Shown in pieces: positions 1 to 7,233 of a DNA stretch of 13,959 bases. The notes under the pieces were generated by a model, which worked only from the letters and a program-made list of their open reading frames with translations, did not search any database and was not told the DNA's origin. This DNA comes from Gammaproteobacteria bacterium (GTDB lineage Bacteria; Pseudomonadota; Gammaproteobacteria; Pseudomonadales; Azotimanducaceae_A): the NCBI GenBank assembly GCA_028819775.1, contig JAPPKV010000134.1:1-13959 (forward strand). Direction: 5' to 3'. Numbering within the stretch: the first letter of the stretch is position 1; each line of letters starts with the position of its first letter. The position numbers and the translations under genes were made by a program.

Positions 1-60
1 CTCCTGCGCGAGCGGCTCGCCCGGCGACTGGTCCCGGGTCGGCAAGCACACCGTGCCCGG
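1..60 (+). repeat. Near-identical 60-base segment, copy 1
   Basis: Bases 1-60 align without gaps to 3681-3740, with four differences (at 30, 35, 36 and 56). Both encode the end of a fibronectin-III-like module, SCASGSPGD followed by VGKHTV. The copy probably extends left of the window. At 29-31 this copy has TGG (Trp), where copy 2 has TAG. Confidence 0.85.
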
Positions 61-643
61 GGGGCTGGCGCCGCCGGACCAGGCCTCGTTCGACGCCCGC
101 TACGTCGGCAAGCGGTTGCTTACCGGCGATGACGCCTACTCCTTGGACATCGTTTCAGCTGGCCGCTTCCGCGAAAACATCGGCGGTGCCTCCTATCCGG
201 GCGGCTACGCCTACCGGAACACCGGGCCGAACGCCGCGCGGGTCGAGCTCAACTACGACGACGGCGACCGATGCACATTGGACGTGACCTTCGAGCGAGA
301 GACATCCGGAACTGCGGACTGGTCGTGCAATGACGGCACACGGGGCACGGCGAATTGGCGTGTTGTGGACATCCCTTCCGGCGGCGGAGGCGGGGGTGGC
401 GGGGGCACGGACTCCTACTGCCGCGACGACGACGTCGAACCCGGCGACCAGTGCGACATCTACAACACCAGCTATTACTTCGAGGTACGATCAGACGGGC
501 GAGGATGCGCCAACCTGTTCGGCAGTCCGGCTTGTGCTTCGCAAGACTTGCGGCAACAGAGTGGCAGCACGTTGATTGATGCCAGCCGCAATGCTGACAA
601 CAGCTGGACCATCGACGACGTCGAGCCTGAACCGGAGGATTAG
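1..643 (+). CDS. Modular secreted protein, C-terminal part (5' end outside window)
   Basis: The reading frame is open from base 2, so this is the 3' end of a longer gene; the GTG at 53 is inside it and not a real start. About 213 residues are visible. They begin with the end of a fibronectin-III-like module (SCASGSPGDWS, residues 1-11). Next is a roughly 90-residue beta-sandwich-type module with the motif NTGPN...NYDDGDRC...TSGT (about residues 35-125). A run of nine glycines (127-135) follows, then a cysteine-containing tail starting TDSYC and ending in acidic EPEPED. The tail has four cysteines. The same kinds of module occur in the broken gene at 2542-7184, so the two look like paralogues. 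No catalytic motif is seen; an adhesive or structural surface role is inference. It ends 8 bases before the next gene. Confidence 0.75.
   Translation, partial: SCASGSPGDWSRVGKHTVPGGLAPPDQASFDARYVGKRLLTGDDAYSLDIVSAGRFRENIGGASYPGGYAYRNTGPNAARVELNYDDGDRCTLDVTFERETSGTADWSCNDGTRGTANWRVVDIPSGGGGGGGGGTDSYCRDDDVEPGDQCDIYNTSYYFEVRSDGRGCANLFGSPACASQDLRQQSGSTLIDASRNADNSWTIDDVEPEPED
380..406 (+). repeat. Glycine-run linker, nine Gly codons
   Basis: Nine consecutive glycine codons join the YDDG beta-sandwich module to the TDSYC tail module. The same arrangement, Gly run then TDS and Cys, occurs at 4108-4122, which suggests a common inter-module joint. Confidence 0.8.
634..638 (+). promoter_or_regulatory. 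Candidate ribosome binding site for the HEMAH protein
   Basis: GGAGG lies inside the last codons of the preceding gene, 13 bases before the ATG at 652. The spacing is rather long but this is the only purine-rich match nearby. The position suggests translational coupling to the upstream gene. Confidence 0.45.
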
Positions 644-651
644 CTGCGGCT

Positions 652-2511
652 ATGGATGCTGAAGAAAGAAGCCTTAGCCAGCGCCTGATCTTCAACTCCA
701 ATAGGCATCTGAACTCGGGTCAATCGATCTTCGGTCTCTTTGCGGCAGCGCTCGCGCTACTTGCTTCGACGCTCGCCTCCGCCGAGGACGCGCCCAAGGT
801 TCTGTGGGCAACTTACGATCCTCCAGTGGTTCGCAGCGACCATTCAGGCCCCGTGTCGGTGGAGTTTGTCCTGGCTGGCGACGTTCCTGAGGTGTACTTC
901 CACCCCAGCGCCAATGTTCCGCAAGATCCGCAAAGATGGGTGAGAGACGATACGCAGGTTCTACGCGGGGAACTGGTCAGCGTCTTCCGGCAGACGATCG
1001 ACAAGTTCGTCGTCGCCGATATACATCCGTTTGGGATCAGGAAAGCGGACTATCTTGAGCCGTGGCACTTCGGCGGTGTGCCGCTGGGCCATGTGGACCC
1101 TAGTCGTGACTTTCGCCCGGAGCCGTGGGATGTTGCTCCCATACGCGTCCCCCGGGTGCCGATGAACTTACCGCGGTCTAGGGTAGAACAAGTCGCTGCC
1201 GACATGCAGTACTCCAGCCATCTGGTGAACCTCGCGATCCCGAGTTTCGGAGATGGCCTAGCCGGGGGTTCCTGGTATGATCTCCGCGAAGTTGCCCGCC
1301 TCTTCTATCTCTACTTCGGCGACGACTATCAGACCATTGCTGTGCTGCCCGGCGCTCCGGGGAATGCCACATCGGCTTACCACGTTACGGTCAAGAACCC
1401 GATCTCCGGCCTCGGCTCGGCGGTCATGGACGAATCGCTGGACTATGGCAGTCACGGACGACTACGTAGCATGCATGTCTATCTCCCCTCTGGCTACGGC
1501 CAAGGCTACGTCGTTCTCCATGAGATGGCTCACCAATGGTGGGACTTTTGGGACTGGGAAAGCGTTACCGGGATCGACGACCTCACGGACGGCATTCACG
1601 GCCCGACTGTCATGTGGCCCGACCAAGGGTTCAGTGCCCGCATCGTTCGCACGGAAACTGGTTGGACTTGCGAAACGCCACCGAGGCACGACGAGGTGCG
1701 GTATATGAAGAACCCGATGACACTGTACAAGATGGGCCACATCGGGCCGGATGAGGTCCCGGAGATGATCGTCTGGGAGGACCAGTCAAACTGCCCGACG
1801 CCGGACGCACCGTATCGGACTGTCCACCTCGACGACTTCATCGCGAGACATGGCGTCCGCGATGGGCCTGTCGAGGGCCATTCGTGGCGGATGGCCACTG
1901 TAGTGGTGACGCGAGATCGGTTGCTTTCCGATCAGCTGATGAGCGCTTACAATTTCATCGCGGCGCGGGCATCGGCACAAAGGGGATACGGTCGTAACCC
2001 ATCGTTCTGCGAGGCTACTGATGGCCGCATGCGTCTTCAAACCCACGTACGGCCCCAGATTGGGCAACTCATCGATCCACCGATGCCAGTTGAGGAAATG
2101 CCGTTCATTCCAATTGACGAGACGGAGGTCCCCGGCGTCCGATTCGATTCGCCTCTGGCAACACGCATTGTTGTCGGCGCGGAGGTTGTCGTTAGCGGGC
2201 GGGTCGAAGAGTGGGCTCAAGATCTTGGGCGTGTTTGCGCGAGATGGTTGAGAATGCGGGATCACTTAAGTAAAGAGACTTGCGTCGAGTTGTCGGCCGG
2301 AGACCGATTTCGCTTCGAGTGGGAGCCTTTTGGCGCGCAAGATGTCGGCGAGTACATGCTGGGATTGTCTGGATTCGCGGATGTGCCTATCGAGTTAGGC
2401 CATTTCTCCGTAGTCGGGCTCGTACAGCGCGGGATACTGACCTCGGACGCCGGCAAAGTAGTCGTTGACCCGCATTGTGGCTTCGCCGGCTCGGTGCGCA
2501 ACGCGCAATAG
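652..2511 (+). CDS. Exported putative zinc metalloprotease-like protein (HEMAH motif)
   Basis: 619 residues. The N-terminus is typical of an exported protein: a long N-region with arginines, a hydrophobic core at about residues 27-42, and a likely signal-peptidase site after LASA (residue 44). HEMAH at residues 290-294 fits the HExxH zinc-binding signature, with E291 as the candidate catalytic base. It is followed by a striking aromatic run, QWWDFWDW. The third zinc ligand cannot be assigned: neither the extended HExxHxxGxxH spacing nor the M1-type Glu 19 residues after the second His is present, although H316 is nearby. Residues 354-365 contain PMTLYKMGHIGP, which reads like a conserved helical segment. 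The last 130 or so residues look like a beta-sandwich domain with two cysteines. It sits between two modular surface proteins, so an extracellular processing or degradative role is plausible but inferred. Wobble positions are less GC-rich than in the downstream gene. Confidence 0.8.
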   Translation: MDAEERSLSQRLIFNSNRHLNSGQSIFGLFAAALALLASTLASAEDAPKVLWATYDPPVVRSDHSGPVSVEFVLAGDVPEVYFHPSANVPQDPQRWVRDDTQVLRGELVSVFRQTIDKFVVADIHPFGIRKADYLEPWHFGGVPLGHVDPSRDFRPEPWDVAPIRVPRVPMNLPRSRVEQVAADMQYSSHLVNLAIPSFGDGLAGGSWYDLREVARLFYLYFGDDYQTIAVLPGAPGNATSAYHVTVKNPISGLGSAVMDESLDYGSHGRLRSMHVYLPSGYGQGYVVLHEMAHQWWDFWDWESVTGIDDLTDGIHGPTVMWPDQGFSARIVRTETGWTCETPPRHDEVRYMKNPMTLYKMGHIGPDEVPEMIVWEDQSNCPTPDAPYRTVHLDDFIARHGVRDGPVEGHSWRMATVVVTRDRLLSDQLMSAYNFIAARASAQRGYGRNPSFCEATDGRMRLQTHVRPQIGQLIDPPMPVEEMPFIPIDETEVPGVRFDSPLATRIVVGAEVVVSGRVEEWAQDLGRVCARWLRMRDHLSKETCVELSAGDRFRFEWEPFGAQDVGEYMLGLSGFADVPIELGHFSVVGLVQRGILTSDAGKVVVDPHCGFAGSVRNAQ

Positions 2512-2529
2512 GGAACCACCAGCCGCTAT

Positions 2530-2534
2530 GGAGG
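2530..2534 (+). promoter_or_regulatory. Ribosome binding site fixing a TTG start
   Basis: GGAGG is 7 bases before the TTG at 2542, an ideal spacing. It supports that rare start over the in-frame ATG at 2578, which would remove most of the signal peptide. Confidence 0.7.
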
Positions 2535-2541
2535 CAACACC

Positions 2542-3711
2542 TTGACCCGCGGCGTCCGGCTGTACCTAGTTGTGCTGATGGTTTGCCACGGGCATGCCGT
2601 TGCCTCCGCCCCGGTCGTTGCCGCAGGTAACCTTCGCCTGACAGGCGATAGCGCGGTGGCGATGCCGGGCTCGGCGGGTGCTGCCGCCACGCACGGTGCG
2701 CACGCGATCCCCTACTTCCCCAGCGCTGCGGACGCCTTGGGGCGCCAGGGCTTCGCGCGCATCGTCAACCTGTCCAACCGGGACGGCGAGGCCTCGATCA
2801 CCGCGTTCGACGATTCGGGCCGCCGGCATGGCCCGGTCACCCTGACCCTCGACGCCCTGGAGACCGTGCACCTCAACTCAGGCGACCTTGAGGACGGCAA
2901 CGCCGGCAAGGGGCTCGCCGCCGGCGTCGGGCGCCCCACCGAGGGCGACTGGCGGCTTGAGCTGACCAGCGCCCTGGACCTCAAGGTCCTGTCGTACATC
3001 CGCACCTCCGACGGCTTCGTGACTTCGATGCACGACCTGGCCCCAAACGATGCCAACAGCCACGAGGTCGCGTTCTTCAACCCCGGCAGCAACTTCCGCC
3101 AGGAGAGCCTGCTGCGCATCGTGAACCCAGGCGACGGCACGGCGTCGGTCTCCATCCGCGGCGTGGATGACAAGGGGGCGGCGGCGCCCGGCGGCACGGT
3201 GCGGCTCTCCATTCCGCCGCGGGCGGCGCGCACCTACAGCGCGGCGCAGCTTGAGAGCGGCGCACCGGTTTTCACTGGCAGGCTGGGCGACGGCGCGGGC
3301 AAGTGGCGCCTGACGGTGGAGGCGGATGCGCCGATCCGGGTGATGAGCCTGCTGGCGACGCCCACCGGGCACCTGACCAACCTGTCAACGGCCCCGGGCG
3401 GGGCGGTCGGCGAGCCGTCGGGTGATCGGCTTCCGGCCCCAACGATCGAGGTGACCGGTGACCGGGAGTTCAAGTTTAGCTGGAAGTGGTCCGGCGAGGG
3501 CGGCGAGACCTACGCCTTCGACTACGGGCCGCGCTTTAACGGGGGCGACTGGGGTGAGGATTGCGCGAGCGTCTCCTACAGCCAGACCTTCGAAGACACC
3601 CTCACGGCAGAGTACACGACCAACGCCGACCTTGTCGCGGGCACTGTCATCGAGGCTCGCTACCGCTACCGCAACGGCTCCTCCTGCGCGAGCGGCTCGC
3701 CCGGCGACTAG
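2542..3711 (+). CDS. N-terminal fragment of modular surface protein
   Basis: 389 residues from a TTG start with a good ribosome binding site. A signal peptide covers about residues 1-22 (hydrophobic LYLVVLMV, likely cleavage after AVASA). Two related modules follow, at about 54-165 and 174-285. Each starts with a YFPSA- or FFNPG-like segment, then a variant of RIVN, and later a WRL strand (DWRLEL and KWRLTV), consistent with an internal duplication of a beta-sandwich. Residues 297-386 form a fibronectin-III-like module beginning LPAPTIEV and ending RYRYRNGSSCASGSPGD. The stop falls exactly inside the conserved module end, where the paralogue continues with Trp. If translated as is, the product would be a small exported protein with no C-terminal modules. 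Wobble positions are almost all G or C. Confidence 0.75.
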   Translation: MTRGVRLYLVVLMVCHGHAVASAPVVAAGNLRLTGDSAVAMPGSAGAAATHGAHAIPYFPSAADALGRQGFARIVNLSNRDGEASITAFDDSGRRHGPVTLTLDALETVHLNSGDLEDGNAGKGLAAGVGRPTEGDWRLELTSALDLKVLSYIRTSDGFVTSMHDLAPNDANSHEVAFFNPGSNFRQESLLRIVNPGDGTASVSIRGVDDKGAAAPGGTVRLSIPPRAARTYSAAQLESGAPVFTGRLGDGAGKWRLTVEADAPIRVMSLLATPTGHLTNLSTAPGGAVGEPSGDRLPAPTIEVTGDREFKFSWKWSGEGGETYAFDYGPRFNGGDWGEDCASVSYSQTFEDTLTAEYTTNADLVAGTVIEARYRYRNGSSCASGSPGD

Positions 3712-3740
3712 TCCGAGGTCGGCAAGCACACCGTGGCCGG
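3681..3740 (+). repeat. Near-identical 60-base segment, copy 2
   Basis: This pairs with bases 1-60 (56 of 60 identical). It spans the premature TAG and the junction to the glycine linker. After 3740 the two copies diverge into different downstream modules. Confidence 0.85.
3709..3711 (+). other. In-frame premature TAG
   Basis: The codon reads TAG, while the aligned codon in the paralogous copy (29-31) reads TGG; a single G-to-A transition at 3710 explains it. TAG is also the normal terminator of other genes here (641-643 and 2509-2511), so recoding of TAG as an amino acid is unlikely. Confidence 0.85.
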
Positions 3741-6700
3741 GGGCGGCGGCGGGACCCAGGCGCCCGACCTGGTGGTCGAGTCGGCGTCGGTGGACGACAG
3801 TACGCCGGACACAGGCGACTCGTTCACCCTCAAAGCAACCGTGCGAAACCGCGGCGACGGACGGGCAGGCGCCACCACCCTGCGCTACTACCGGTCGTCG
3901 AACTCAACCATCACCGCCAACGACACCGAGGTCGGCACGGACGCCGTGGGCGGCCTCGCGGCGTCCGCGACCAGCCCTGAGTCCATATCGCTGACCGCGC
4001 CCTCCACTGCGGGCACCTACTACTACGGTGCCTGCGTTGACTCGGTGTCGGGGGAGTCAAGCACCGCCAACAACTGCTCCGACGGCGTCAGGGTCGAAGT
4101 TTCCGACGGCGGCGGTGGCGGTACGGATTCTTGCACCTTGGATCTACGACGCAGCGTTCGGGCTGGCGGCGTGGAGCGCGTCACGTTCGTACCGTCCGAC
4201 GCGGCACCTGCCGAGGTGGGCACGACCGAGACGCCGGTCGTAGTGTCCGGAGGAATGGACGCCGGGCTCGACCACGACATCTACCGGGTGACGCTCGACG
4301 AAAGGAGCCGGCTTCTGGTTCTCGGAACGGGCGACCTCGACACGGAAGCGGTTGTCGTGACCGGCCAATGTGCAGAAGTCGGATCCGTCGCCCGTGACGT
4401 CGGCTCGCTCCCGGATGCCGATCCAAACGACCGCAACTTCCTCGTGAGCGCCGACCTCGACACGGGAACATACTACGTCGTGGTCTTCGAGTGGGCATCG
4501 CGCCGGGGTGACTACGGTCTCGAATTCGCTCTCGGCGACGAGGTGAGCCAGACACCCGTCGTCGACGCAATCTCCGACCGAGAGGTCTCGCTCGGTGACA
4601 CGGCGACCATCTTCGCACCCGTCGAGGACAACGACGGCGACATAAGTCATGTGACCCCATTCGCGGAGGATCCCGACACGATCCGTGCGTGGGTACGCCT
4701 ACGGTCGGGTGTCTGGCAGCTTGTGCTGAATCCGGTCGCGGCGGGAACCACGACGGTTCACGTGTTGGCGACCGACCGGCGAGGTCAGGTGGGACTCACC
4801 AGCTTCAACGCTGCCGTGCCTGCGTCCACGTCGCCGGCTCCCGAAGTTGCTTCCGGCGACACCGATGGCCGGTTGACGGTCACCTTCGAAGCGTCCCTAG
4901 GAGCGCGCGAGAGGCGCGCATACGACCTGCAGCTCCGAGGCAACAAACCCCAGTTGCCGTGGCAGGGCGTCGGATGCGTGGAGTTCGAGAACTCCTCCTC
5001 CGGCCGTGTGACGAAGGAACTGACGTTCGTGGTCGACGGGCTCCCCCATGGTCTGCCGGCGGACGCCCGCTACCGTTCGCGCGAGTCCGCGTCCTGCGGC
5101 ACCGGCAATCCGGTTCCATGGTCTGCGCCCGGATCGGGCACCATCGCGGGAACGCCGGTCAACGAACCACCGGCGTTCGACGATGCCGAAGCCGTCGAAC
5201 GCGAGATCGACGAGAACGCGGGCGGCGGGCTCGACGCGGGTGCGCCGGTCGTCGCGCGCGACCCCGACGGCATCCGCGACGAACTCACCTACAGCCTTGG
5301 AGGACCGGACGCGGACAGCTTCGACATCGTCCCCGGCACGGGACAGATCCGTACGCGCCAGGACGCCGACTACGACTACGAGACCAAGTCCGAGTACCGT
5401 GTCGACGTGGAAGCCCTCGACGTCTTCGGCGAGAAGGATCGGACCCCCGTCACCATTGCCGTGCGCGATCTCAAGGCGAACTGTGCGACGCCGGAAGACG
5501 TTCGGCTCAACGCCGGCGACGGACGTCTCTGGGCGCGATGGAACCCGGTGGCGCAGGATGCCGGACTGGCGGCGATCCTGGGATACGAGATCGAGTACCG
5601 TGCCGGCACGACCGGCAGTTGGACCAGACTGACGGTGAGCGGCCAAGGCGGCGGGTTCATCGAAATTCCAGGCCTCTTAAACGATCTCGCCTACTGGGTG
5701 CGCGTGCGGCCCGCTGGCGATGAGTCGGCCTGCGTCTGGTCGCCGCTGGTCGAGGGTACGCCGACGACGGATCGGGCACCCCGCAACTTGCGCGATTTCA
5801 ACGACCGCTTCCTCCCGCACGACCGCCTGGGCGACTGGTCGTTCCCCGTCCCGGGCCGATGTGCCGAGCACCGCGACGAACAGATCGACTGCTCCTACGA
5901 GTACGAGAAAACGGGTCCTCACCGAGGCACGATCACCTTGGAGTACGACGACGGGCGGCCGGGCTGCGCGGTGGGTCTTCTGTTTTCGTCGCTCACCGCC
6001 GGTTCCTTCCTGGACGAGTGTGGCGGCGCGGGCGTGGCGGGCGTGGAAGTGCCCTTCAAGATTGAACAGCCACCCGAATCCAGCCTTGCGCCGCAGAGCC
6101 GATCGGAATTCGACAGGCTGGTGTTCGGCAACAACTCCGTGTTGCCGGGATTTCACTTCGGTCAATACTGCTCAGGTAGTCCGCTCTGCAACAGGATCAA
6201 GCGAAACGGCAAGCCTGCCGGGGAGCCTGTGCATCCTGGGTTGGTCTACTACTCCGCCGCCGACGGCGCATCGCAGACCAGAGGGCGCTATTGGTATGAG
6301 GCCACGGGGCTCGCGACGGGCCGGCTTGAAGTTGAGATCATTCAGGGTGGCCATTGCATCGTTTGGGGTGACCGAGGTTGCGTGGATTGGGAAGAAGGCG
6401 ACAAGCTGCGCTTTCAGTTCGACCTGAAATTTGAAGGGGCCGATGCCGCGTCGTTCACCCTTACGGTTTATCGCAACGGGATTGAGATTAGTTCTGACTC
6501 CGGAATCCTGGACTTTCAGAAGGATAGTCCCAGAAACCGGCTCCCGAGAGAATTAGTGCCTCCACGGTCGCCGCCCCAAGCCGAAGGTCGGGACCATTCC
6601 GATGTGACGGTGGTCGCGCCGACCACAACACCGGCGATTACCGGAGACGCCCTACAGTCTCTCCTCGTGCGCGACTCGGGCGTCCAACCGATAGGCTACC

Positions 6701-6975
6701 GCCCCGGCGATTGGCTGGAGCCCAAGGACGGCAGCAACCAACGGATGATGATCGTCGGGGTGGACCATGGGACCTCTGGGGTCGCTTTCTCCCCAAAACG
6801 GTCTTCATCAGGCTTCCGACCTGTTGCAGCAGTCAACGCCGAGCCCGAGTTCATTCGGCTGGCGGTTGTCTGCATGCAGCAGGACAACGCCATTCCGGTG
6901 CGGGGCTCAAGTTCTTCTCGCGGCCAAAGATGGCCAGCGGGCCTGTGCAGGCCTGTCAGCGCGACTGCGTGCTAG
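3733..6975 (+). CDS. Middle fragment of modular surface protein (CARDB, PPC-like, FN3, cadherin-like)
   Basis: The frame is open from 3712; the GTG at 3733 is the first usable start but lacks a well-placed ribosome binding site and a signal peptide. Modules, numbered from 3733, are as follows. CARDB-like domain at about 10-123 (APDLVVES, RNRGDG, YYYGACVD). PPC-like module at 134-270 ending TGTYYVVVFEW. Ig-like segment at 273-362. Fibronectin-III-like at 365-476 (ARYRSRESASCGTGNPVPWS). Cadherin-like at 477-581 (NEPPAFDD, REIDENAGGG, VVARDPDG, DADYDYE). Fibronectin-III-like at 582-677 (LGYEIEYRAG, YWVRVRPAG). YDDG module at 682-782. A roughly 140-residue module with several cysteines follows and I do not recognise it. 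The last 22 or so residues (from about 1059) are the wrong frame after the downstream frameshift. No enzyme motif is seen. These domains usually mediate adhesion or act as spacers in large surface proteins. Confidence 0.7.
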   Translation: MAGGGGGTQAPDLVVESASVDDSTPDTGDSFTLKATVRNRGDGRAGATTLRYYRSSNSTITANDTEVGTDAVGGLAASATSPESISLTAPSTAGTYYYGACVDSVSGESSTANNCSDGVRVEVSDGGGGGTDSCTLDLRRSVRAGGVERVTFVPSDAAPAEVGTTETPVVVSGGMDAGLDHDIYRVTLDERSRLLVLGTGDLDTEAVVVTGQCAEVGSVARDVGSLPDADPNDRNFLVSADLDTGTYYVVVFEWASRRGDYGLEFALGDEVSQTPVVDAISDREVSLGDTATIFAPVEDNDGDISHVTPFAEDPDTIRAWVRLRSGVWQLVLNPVAAGTTTVHVLATDRRGQVGLTSFNAAVPASTSPAPEVASGDTDGRLTVTFEASLGARERRAYDLQLRGNKPQLPWQGVGCVEFENSSSGRVTKELTFVVDGLPHGLPADARYRSRESASCGTGNPVPWSAPGSGTIAGTPVNEPPAFDDAEAVEREIDENAGGGLDAGAPVVARDPDGIRDELTYSLGGPDADSFDIVPGTGQIRTRQDADYDYETKSEYRVDVEALDVFGEKDRTPVTIAVRDLKANCATPEDVRLNAGDGRLWARWNPVAQDAGLAAILGYEIEYRAGTTGSWTRLTVSGQGGGFIEIPGLLNDLAYWVRVRPAGDESACVWSPLVEGTPTTDRAPRNLRDFNDRFLPHDRLGDWSFPVPGRCAEHRDEQIDCSYEYEKTGPHRGTITLEYDDGRPGCAVGLLFSSLTAGSFLDECGGAGVAGVEVPFKIEQPPESSLAPQSRSEFDRLVFGNNSVLPGFHFGQYCSGSPLCNRIKRNGKPAGEPVHPGLVYYSAADGASQTRGRYWYEATGLATGRLEVEIIQGGHCIVWGDRGCVDWEEGDKLRFQFDLKFEGADAASFTLTVYRNGIEISSDSGILDFQKDSPRNRLPRELVPPRSPPQAEGRDHSDVTVVAPTTTPAITGDALQSLLVRDSGVQPIGYRPGDWLEPKDGSNQRMMIVGVDHGTSGVAFSPKRSSSGFRPVAAVNAEPEFIRLAVVCMQQDNAIPVRGSSSSRGQRWPAGLCRPVSATAC
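3739..3753 (+). repeat. Glycine-run linker, five Gly codons
   Basis: Five glycine codons join the fibronectin-III-like module end (KHTVA) to the CARDB-like domain, directly after the region shared with bases 1-60. Confidence 0.75.
4108..4122 (+). repeat. Glycine-run linker, five Gly codons before TDSC
   Basis: Five glycine codons follow the CARDB-like domain and are followed by TDSC, closely matching the Gly-run and TDSYC joint at 380-421. Confidence 0.75.
6902..6905 (+). other. Probable one-base frameshift in a G run
   Basis: Frame 1 is sensible up to IPVRG. Frame 3 is sensible from LKFFSRPK. Adding one G to the GGGG run would give a continuous ...PVRGLKFFSRPK. After this point frame 3 keeps G or C at most wobble positions, while frame 1 loses that bias and stops at 6973-6975. 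Confidence 0.65.
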
Positions 6976-7184
6976 CGGACGGCAAGGCGATTCAGGCTTG
7001 CGTCTGGGATTGTGAAGCCAGCGATGCCGGTGCTGGGAACGCCGCGTCGGCGAAGCCCGCCCCGCTGCCCCGGCTCATTCAGGCTGGTTTGCTGCCGCAT
7101 AAGCCATTGGGTGCCTTGCGGACCGTACGGGATCGGCCTGCCTTTCTTGTCAATCCCGGCGATACCCTAACGGTGAGCAAATAG
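6906..7184 (+). pseudogene. Out-of-frame C-terminal tail with twin CX3C motif
   Basis: This is a frame-3 remnant of about 92 residues that continues the modular protein after the frameshift. It contains CQRDC and CVWDC, separated by ten residues (6954-7013), then an Ala/Pro-rich stretch and an ending of VNPGDTLTVSK. There is no start codon with a ribosome binding site of its own, so it is unlikely to be expressed separately. The longer frame-3 reading back to 6711 looks like a shadow of the frame-1 coding region. Confidence 0.6.
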
Positions 7185-7221
7185 AAGTGTTTTGTGGCCT
7201 AATGATCAACGTCATGCAGCC

Positions 7222-7225
7222 GGAG
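7222..7225 (+). promoter_or_regulatory. Ribosome binding site for the ankyrin protein
   Basis: GGAG is 8 bases before the TTG at 7234. It favours that start over the in-frame TTG at 7192, which has only a weak purine stretch close by. Confidence 0.5.
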
Positions 7226-7233
7226 CCGAAGCA

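Larger units (their letters stand above)
2542..7184 (+). pseudogene. Broken modular surface protein gene (nonsense plus frameshift)
   Basis: I read this span as one ancestral gene. The pieces 2542-3711 and 3712-6975 are in the same frame, separated only by a TAG at 3709-3711. The protein continues through that stop without loss of similarity to the paralogue at 1-60. A second lesion near 6902-6905 moves the sensible reading to frame 3, which runs to a TAG at 7182-7184. Restored, the protein would be about 1,546 residues. In order it has a signal peptide, two related N-terminal beta modules, a fibronectin-III-like module, a glycine linker, a CARDB-like domain, a second glycine linker and a PPC-like module. 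These are followed by Ig-like, fibronectin-III-like, cadherin-like and fibronectin-III-like modules, a YDDG module, an unrecognised module and a cysteine-rich tail. An adhesive or envelope role is inferred. Alternatives are sequencing or assembly error, stop readthrough, or two separately expressed halves. The second half lacks a signal peptide, which argues against a functional split. Confidence 0.7.

Noticed and set aside
2528..2545. Five-codon upstream frame (MEATP) whose TGA overlaps the TTG start
   Set aside because: It is too short to support, and its ATG overlaps the ribosome binding site of the real gene; most likely chance.
3709..3711. TAG recoded as an amino acid (pyrrolysine or alternative code)
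   Set aside because: TAG ends several other genes in the window normally, and the paralogue has TGG at this codon, so a point mutation is simpler.
4689..5723. 344-codon open frame on the + strand in frame 3
   Set aside because: It overlaps the frame-1 fibronectin-like and cadherin-like modules and is very Arg-rich, so it is a shadow frame.
6711..6905. Frame-3 reading upstream of the frameshift as part of a separate 157-residue gene
   Set aside because: Frame 1 is the sensible reading here, and the GTG at 6711 has no ribosome binding site. Only the part after about 6906 looks coding in frame 3.
6899..6909. Programmed -1 frameshifting
   Set aside because: The sequence lacks a standard heptameric slippery site and I see no clear downstream stem-loop; loss of one G from a run is simpler.
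7185..7233. Promoter upstream of the ankyrin gene
   Set aside because: A TAATGA-like element is present at 7200-7205, but no matching -35 element at proper spacing could be found.
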